Positions 7,264 through 12,577 of a stretch of 12,577 nt of DNA are shown one piece after another. Every line of letters begins with the position of its first letter. Within the stretch, counting starts at the first letter, position 1. Both the position numbers and the translations under genes were made by a program. The DNA comes from Nitrospira sp. (lineage in GTDB: Bacteria; Nitrospirota; Nitrospiria; Nitrospirales; Nitrospiraceae). The stretch lies in assembly GCA_015904075.1 (NCBI GenBank), contig JABMDH010000032.1:1-12577 (forward strand), in the 5' to 3' direction. A model generated the notes under the pieces. The model had not been told where the DNA came from. It worked only from the letters and a program-made list of their open reading frames with translations, and did not search any database.

Positions 7264-7593
7264 ATGGTAGATAATTTCACCACCGTCGCACAGGTTCAGG
7301 ATATCCCGCCGGGAACCGGACGTACCGTGGAGATCAACGGCGTCTGGATCGCCGTCTTCAACATAGAGGGAACGTTCTACGCCATCGATAACGCCTGCCC
7401 CCACGCCGGCGGTCCGCTGGGAGAGGGAAAACTATGCGGCTCCGTCGTTGAGTGTCCCTGGCACGGCTGGAAATTCAACGTCGTCACCGGACAACGAGAG
7501 AATAATCCTAACTTCGAAGTACCCTGCTGCCAGGTGCGCGTGGAAGGCACCCACATCCAAATCTCATTGCCTCCCGGCCTGGCTGCGCCCTAA
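7264..7593 (+). CDS. Rieske [2Fe-2S] ferredoxin-type protein
   Basis: A 109-residue single-domain Rieske protein with both cluster-binding boxes: C45-P-H47 in NACPHAGGPLGEG, and C64-P-W-H67 in VECPWHGWKFNVVTG. It lacks signal peptide or membrane segment, so it is a cytosolic ferredoxin of the type that serves dioxygenases or resembles NirD. The partner is not identifiable. Length fits stand-alone family members. The ATG at 7264 follows AGGAACGG, a weak ribosome binding site about 8 nt away. It is divergent from the chimeric ADH/HNH fragment and convergent with the membrane protein gene. A 5' fragment of a diverged paralogue (about 78% nucleotide identity over the shared coding part) lies at 4242. 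Confidence 0.94.
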   Translation: MVDNFTTVAQVQDIPPGTGRTVEINGVWIAVFNIEGTFYAIDNACPHAGGPLGEGKLCGSVVECPWHGWKFNVVTGQRENNPNFEVPCCQVRVEGTHIQISLPPGLAAP

Positions 7594-7613
7594 CCCGCAT
7601 AAAGTCACGTTCT

Positions 7614-7709
7614 TCGTGAAGCGCATCTCGTATCTCGCAAGCAACAATCGGACGTGCTCTTTCCACACCCTGAGTTTCACGCTTTACGAGATAGGAAAGA
7701 CGAGATGCG
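7614..7709. repeat. Intergenic inverted repeat, CTCGTATCTCG/GTGAAGCG type
   Basis: CGCATCTCGT (7622-7631) and ACGAGATGCG (7700-7709) are a perfect 10-bp inverted pair. Inside and beside them lie TTCGTGAAGCG and GTTTCACGCTTTACGAGATAG, words shared with the repeat at 1475-1546. It fills the gap between the convergent Rieske and membrane-protein genes and may act as a weak structural terminator. Confidence 0.55.
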
Positions 7710-7714
7710 AGCAC

Positions 7715-8194
7715 CTACGGTAGCGGCACCGGTGACTGTTCCGCATCGGGATCTTTGGGCGTGACGCCATCCGCCGGCAGCGACGCGGCATTCACCTTCT
7801 TCAGCTTAAGATGCGCGTGCCAGATGAATTCCCGCTCAAACCACTGGCCGCGGACACTTTGATCCCGCAATTGCACACGGATTTCATACACATCGCCTTC
7901 GACATGCTTGACCCGCCACTCCCCAAGCCGTACCCCCTGCCCGCGCTCCTTCATCGATCGCACATGTTGATTCATCGCATCCAGAATCGTGCCGGAACCG
8001 ATCGCGCGGGAAGACTGTACCAGTGTCAGCGCCTCTGCCTCGCGCTGGTCCTGCGTGGGAGGGGAAGAGGACAGGTGGCTCCAGGAATAATAGCCCACTC
8101 CCAGCATCAGTACGAGAATCACCGCAACGCGAATCAGCCTGATGACGACAGGCGATGGGGACGACGACTTCGTATCGGAACGATCCTCAGCCAT
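7715..8194 (-). CDS. Uncharacterised single-pass membrane protein
   Basis: A 159-residue protein I do not recognise. From the ATG at 8194 it begins MAEDRSDTKSSSPSP, a charged/Ser-rich cytoplasmic tail. A single hydrophobic helix follows at about 16-38 (VVIRLIRVAVILVLMLGVGYYSW), then a soluble, probably periplasmic domain with EIRVQLRDQSVRGQWFEREF (about 114-133) and a Pro-rich C-terminus. The frame is open to 8281, but the extra N-terminal codons look like non-coding sequence and the MAEDR start places the helix as a normal N-terminal anchor. The ribosome binding site is weak. It is convergent with the Rieske gene. In the inferred ancestral block it lay between Rieske and GGCT. Confidence 0.7.
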   Translation of the reverse strand: MAEDRSDTKSSSPSPVVIRLIRVAVILVLMLGVGYYSWSHLSSSPPTQDQREAEALTLVQSSRAIGSGTILDAMNQHVRSMKERGQGVRLGEWRVKHVEGDVYEIRVQLRDQSVRGQWFEREFIWHAHLKLKKVNAASLPADGVTPKDPDAEQSPVPLP

Positions 8195-8395
8195 TGATTG
8201 CGTGGAGAATCCTATTGTGTTGCGAGACCGCCATGATGGCCGCCTCGCTCTGACTACGATTATCTGACCCGTCTCATACATGACAGTTCATCACGCAATC
8301 GTCAAGACGCGTTGTGACGCAATGCGACGCTTGTTTGACGAAAAGCCTCTGTGCTACAAATACCGTCAGTCATCAAGAACACATGAGCGCATCGA

Positions 8396-8665
8396 ATGAA
8401 GTTCTTCCTGTATGCCGATCATCTGAACCCCGTCCAGCTCAAGCGACGCGCCCCGGAGCATCGATTCCTCTACCTCGCCACACTGGCGGACCACACGATC
8501 AAGTTCTGCCGCTGGTCATCTCAATGGCGCTGCGGCCTCGCGAGCATCGTGCCGTCGCCGGGTGAGAAAGTCTGGGGCGGTATATTCGAAGTCACGGATG
8601 CCCTCTACTGCTGTGACTCCCATCGAAATGCCGTCGCACCAGAAATCTCTTTACTGCTGGTGTAG
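8396..8665 (+). pseudogene. Gamma-glutamylcyclotransferase-like gene, 5' fragment
   Basis: Begins at ATG 8396 with what looks like the native N-terminus, MKFFLYADHLNPVQLKRRAP, and matches the gene at 4336 through GGIFEVTD (to 8599). It then runs into unrelated sequence and stops at 8663-8665 after 89 codons. The catalytic-glutamate segment and the whole C-terminal half are missing. Over 8415-8577 it matches 4352-4514 with 4 mismatches in 163 bp; the next 22 bp have 6 mismatches. At the family YGSNL position it reads YADHL, so even the ancestral protein had an altered substrate loop. Bases 8600-8799 contain no gene I recognise. Confidence 0.88.
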
Positions 8666-8799
8666 CAATCCCTGCTATGGCGCAAACCTCACCGCGCATC
8701 CGTTCTATCCGAGACAAAGGGATGGTGGGGAATCAGAGCAACGACATGGCTGTGTCGAGATTTTTCAATAATTTAGTGTTGAGAATGAGGCTGCCTATT

Positions 8800-9630
8800 A
8801 TGGGGAACCCAATTTACGCGAAGTACGTGCTAATTGCTGTGTTGTATCTCGTCTCATTCGTCGGATGTGTGGGCGGATTACATAAGTCCAAGCCATTGGA
8901 TTGGGACCTGGCGCGGCTGGTCGATCTGACGCATTCGTTCGGGACGGAGGCGATCGTCTGGCCGACGGAGCAGGATTTCCGGCTCGTAGTTCAACATGCG
9001 GAGGAGACATCGGGTGGGTACTACTACGCTTCGAATCGCCTGGAGATGCCTGAGCATGGTGGGACTCACATTGATGCGCCCATCCATTTTTTCAAAGGCG
9101 GGCAGATGTTGGATCAGATTCCGATCGAGCATCTGGTGGGAACCGGCGTCAAAATCCAGGTGGCCGCCCAATGCACATTCGATCGAGAGTATCGAATCAC
9201 TATTCAAGACTTTGAACAATGGGAAACCGCCTATGGGCGGATACCGGATCGGTCCATTGTCTTGTTGGATACGGGCTTTGCCAAGTTTTGGCCGTCGCGG
9301 CGGGACTATTTGGGAACGGAGTTGAGAGGAGAAGCAGGGGTGCGGGCGCTCCATTTCCCGGGACTGCATCCCGACGCGGCAGCCTGGTTGGTACGGGAAC
9401 GCCAAGTCAAAGCCGTTGGCATTGACACCGCCTCGATCGACTACGGCCAATCGACCACGTTTGAAACGCATGTCGCCCTACTCTCTCACAACGTGCCGGT
9501 GTTCGAGAATCTCGCCCAGTTGCAGGGCCTGCCGCCACGCAATTTTGACGTCATCGCCCTTCCGATGAAGATCGCCGGCGGCACCGGCGGGCCGCTACGC
9601 ATCATCGCGGTGGTGCCTGGTCTGCGATAG
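8800..9630 (+). CDS. Cyclase-family (kynurenine formamidase-like) hydrolase, probable lipoprotein
   Basis: A 276-residue protein of the cyclase/KynB fold, whose metal-dependent members hydrolyse amides or cyclise substrates. The signature HGGTHIDAPIHF is at 86-97, with VDLTHSFGTEAIVWP (42-56) before it and GIDTASIDYGQSTTFETH plus LPMKIAGGTGGPLRI toward the C-terminus. The N-terminus from the ATG at 8800 (MGNPIYAKYVLIAVLYLVSF, then VGC) is a hydrophobic signal with a near-lipobox ending at C23. This suggests a periplasmic lipoprotein, which is unusual for this mostly cytosolic family, though the -3 residue is Phe. GAGG lies 9 nt before the ATG. ATG 8785 is an alternative, and the frame is open to 8677. 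Substrate is unknown. No kynurenine pathway genes are nearby. Confidence 0.88.
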   Translation: MGNPIYAKYVLIAVLYLVSFVGCVGGLHKSKPLDWDLARLVDLTHSFGTEAIVWPTEQDFRLVVQHAEETSGGYYYASNRLEMPEHGGTHIDAPIHFFKGGQMLDQIPIEHLVGTGVKIQVAAQCTFDREYRITIQDFEQWETAYGRIPDRSIVLLDTGFAKFWPSRRDYLGTELRGEAGVRALHFPGLHPDAAAWLVRERQVKAVGIDTASIDYGQSTTFETHVALLSHNVPVFENLAQLQGLPPRNFDVIALPMKIAGGTGGPLRIIAVVPGLR

Positions 9631-9681
9631 ACGTCTGTCCGTTGTGCTTCTTTTGCAAGAGACCTGTGCCTGCTTGTCCGT

Positions 9682-9867
9682 ATGAATCCCGGACAACCAA
9701 TGATTCCAAGGGCACTCCAACGGCGATCAAGCAAGTTAAACGAGCGGCTTCCGCGCGAGAAGATCGAGAGAGCCTGGCGCATGACGCTGGAAGAGCGATG
9801 GACGATTGCGGTGCGCTCGTCTGATTTCTGTTGCGAGCTGAACCGCGCCCGTTCACCGAAGTCCTGA
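9682..9867 (+). CDS. Small hypothetical protein (doubtful)
   Basis: A 61-codon ORF starting ATG at 9682. The middle part (LNERLPREKIERAWRMTLEE, then RWTIAVRSSDFCCELNRAR) reads as two amphipathic helices. It resembles the small 'MTpeErwriAfelSdf..el' proteins often seen beside mobile or toxin-antitoxin-like genes. No ribosome binding site is visible, so it could be a decayed remnant. Competing frames over the same bases look random. Confidence 0.35.
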   Translation: MNPGQPMIPRALQRRSSKLNERLPREKIERAWRMTLEERWTIAVRSSDFCCELNRARSPKS

Positions 9868-10305
9868 GTTCCCTCCAGTGGCTTGTTTCTGGCCTATCTG
9901 TCATACGCATGACGGAGCATTCAGCCTGTTCCTATCTCCTACCCACGGCGTTTCTGACCCATTCAGCCGTCGTGTACACATTCAGAATGCCCAACAGTGC
10001 CATCTCTGTAGGCAAGGGAGAAAAGCGAAAGTTTCTTGTCCAACCGTCATGTTGAGTTAAATTGTGTGGTGGATAGAGAAGTCAGCGACACCCATAGCGG
10101 CATCATTCCTATGGGTGTGAGGAGTTTTTGATAGGACGCCTTTGGATATGGAAGCCCAAAGCCTTCTCAGGTTTACCTCGGCATGTTGGATGAGAGAAGC
10201 CCTGTCAGAATGTTTCATGTGTATTCTCGTTTTCTCTCCTTCACATACGTCAATAAACCGGGAGGGAGCCGATGCTCTGCTTGACGCAGAAAGGAGGTGG
10301 TCGTC
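9868..10305. other. Non-coding stretch before the exported-protein gene
   Basis: About 440 bp. Open frames here have no ribosome binding sites and no protein-like composition. The only structure seen is the hairpin at 10088-10118, listed separately. The end of the stretch carries AAAGGAGG (10290-10297), the ribosome binding site of the next gene. No clear promoter hexamers were found. Confidence 0.5.
10088..10118 (+). other. Perfect 10-bp hairpin
   Basis: ACACCCATAG (10088-10097) pairs perfectly with CTATGGGTGT (10109-10118) around an 11-nt loop. TTTTT follows only after a 6-nt gap (GAGGAG), so it is at best an imperfect terminator. It lies about 190 bp before the exported-protein gene and matches no riboswitch I know. 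Confidence 0.45.
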
Positions 10306-11112
10306 GTGACTCATTCGCTGAAATATCTGCTCCTCACGGTCAGTAGCGTTCTCTTCCTGCTGGCTTGATCTGTGGCCGGTGCGGAAGGGGATGTGCGTGT
10401 TTCTCGAGACCGTAACCTGTACTTGAAACATAATGGGGGGCAGTTCTCACATTATCTCGAGCTTCGTGGTGACGGCTCCTATCGGCGGGTTGTCCGTGGG
10501 CATTTGTATCTTGAAGAGCGGGATCGCGGAAAGTGGCAGCAGAGTAAAGTGCGAAAGTTGCTCCTCAGGTCCGATCAGCATTTTCGGAATATCAGTTCGG
10601 GTGATCTGCTGATCTCTATGTGGCAACGCGATCGATTGAAGACGCTTCCCGACCTCAGGCAGCGGATTCAGGATTTCCTCAAGGCCAATCCTGCTCAGGA
10701 GTTTCCGGCCGAGGACATCGAACATATTAGTGAAACCGGTGTGAGTATAGATCCTCAGGCCAAGAGCAGTGACATTATCGTACTGGGTCCTAAACGAGTA
10801 ACCCGCACAGATTTGGAGCAATTGCTAGTGGCCATCGACGCGTTCCTGCCCAGTGGAGAGAAGAATCTTTTTGCCCTTGTCCCCTTGGAGTACAAGACTG
10901 CGACCATTTTTGTCGATGACGATCGGGCGCAATTGACGAAGAGCATCATCACAGGTGAATTGGCAGGGTCATCGACTCCTGCCCAGGGTGCCGATAAGTA
11001 TGGGTACCGTGAAATTGATGCGGCACAATTTGACAAGGAAGTGAAGGAAGCTCGACCGGTTCTTTCCCAGTCTGAGACGAAGCATCGGGAGAAACAGCCC
11101 GGTCAAGAGTAG
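10306..11112 (+). pseudogene. Uncharacterised exported protein with in-frame TGA in the signal peptide
   Basis: A strong ribosome binding site (AAAGGAGG, 8 nt spacing) precedes GTG 10306, which opens a good signal peptide MTHSLKYLLLTVSSVLFLLA. This is cut by TGA at 10366-10368 and continues in the same frame as SVAGAEGDVRVSRDRNLYLK for 246 codons to 11112. The codon replaced sits right after LLA, so a Cys (TGC/TGT) there would make a perfect lipobox. Alternatively VAGA/E would be a signal-peptidase-I site. The mature part is unknown: LELRGDGSYRRVVRGHLYLE (about 30-49 counted from the GTG at 10372), a basic stretch, DDIRQ-like acidic segments and a charged C-terminal tail. The downstream GTG 10372 has no ribosome binding site and would give a protein lacking a signal. 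Because the rest is undamaged, the stop is recent, suppressed, or a sequencing error. Confidence 0.78.
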
Positions 11113-11179
11113 CCCGAAATAAATTCAGAAGTGGGCGAGCATCATGTCGTCCCTTGGAGTGGTATGTGCCAGGAAAAGT

Positions 11180-11214
11180 AAAGGCCGCCTCAGGTGAGGC
11201 GGCCTTTCTTGTTT
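11180..11214. terminator. Bidirectional rho-independent terminator
   Basis: AAAGGCCGCCTCA and TGAGGCGGCCTTT are a perfect 13-bp GC-rich stem (11180-11207) with a very short loop. CTTGTTTT follows on the plus strand and TACTTTTCC on the minus. It lies between two convergent genes, the exported protein and ahcY, and would end both. Confidence 0.88.
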
Positions 11215-11283
11215 TGCTCTGGCAGGTGCGGTGTGGGTGCTCTCGACTGAGCGCTTTTGATGCTCCCTTGCAGGCGTGCCTTC

Positions 11284-12576
<1,293 letters not shown>

Positions 12577-12577
12577 G

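Noticed and set aside
8318..8378. Promoter TTGACG ... TACAAA before the GGCT fragment
   Set aside because: The best -10 candidate is only 14 nt from TTGACG and other spacings give poor hexamers.
10366..10368. Selenocysteine at the in-frame TGA
   Set aside because: No visible stable stem-loop directly after the TGA as bacterial Sec insertion needs, and Sec in a signal peptide would be without precedent to my knowledge. A nonsense mutation or sequencing error is simpler.

Overview
The window looks like chromosomal DNA of a moderately GC-rich Gram-negative bacterium. Gene content and style suggest a Nitrospira-like member of the Nitrospirota: an archaeal/Thermotoga-like S-adenosylhomocysteinase, a stand-alone siroheme-synthase N-domain protein, a UPF0045 protein, and short GTGAAGCG/CTCGTATCTCG intergenic repeats. 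This assignment is inference from family resemblance; there is no rRNA or other marker here.

Layout. (1) 1-1456, minus strand: the start of a pyrimidine operon. A strong sigma-70 promoter leads into an untranslated leader that reads as a PyrR attenuator (PyrR-binding hairpin, antiterminator, rho-independent terminator), then pyrR, then pyrB, which runs off the window edge. (2) 1460-2263: an intergenic inverted repeat, a 5'-truncated copy of a UPF0045 gene, and a decayed IS3-family transposase end. (3) 2264-4077, minus strand: the intact UPF0045 gene, a precorrin-2 dehydrogenase/ferrochelatase-type gene with its own promoter, and an HNH endonuclease gene. (4) 4002-8599: a mosaic region where pieces of the same genes occur twice. 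Intact HNH is followed by a Rieske 5' fragment fused to a gamma-glutamylcyclotransferase-like gene (GGCT), then a thioredoxin-like ferredoxin and moaB. Then comes a zinc alcohol dehydrogenase whose 5' end has been replaced by a second HNH 5' end, an intact Rieske gene, a small membrane protein, and a GGCT 5' fragment. (5) 8600-11283: a probable cyclase-family lipoprotein, a roughly 670-bp stretch with at most one small gene, and an exported protein whose signal peptide carries an in-frame stop. (6) 11284-12540, minus strand: ahcY, separated from the preceding convergent gene by a perfect-stem terminator.

How it fits together. The best-supported regulatory system is the pyr attenuator. Three mutually exclusive RNA structures can be read directly, and a short leader ORF with a strong ribosome binding site spans the terminator and overlaps the pyrR start. 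The best-supported genome-evolution story is that an ancestral block HNH-Rieske-membrane protein-GGCT-ferredoxin-moaB-ADH was tandemly duplicated and then eroded by deletions. Identity between the copies is patchy (about 96-97% in some blocks, about 73-78% right beside them), which suggests gene conversion or recombination with a relative. I found no CRISPR array, no defence island, no tRNA or rRNA, and no clear evidence of a wholly new molecular system.
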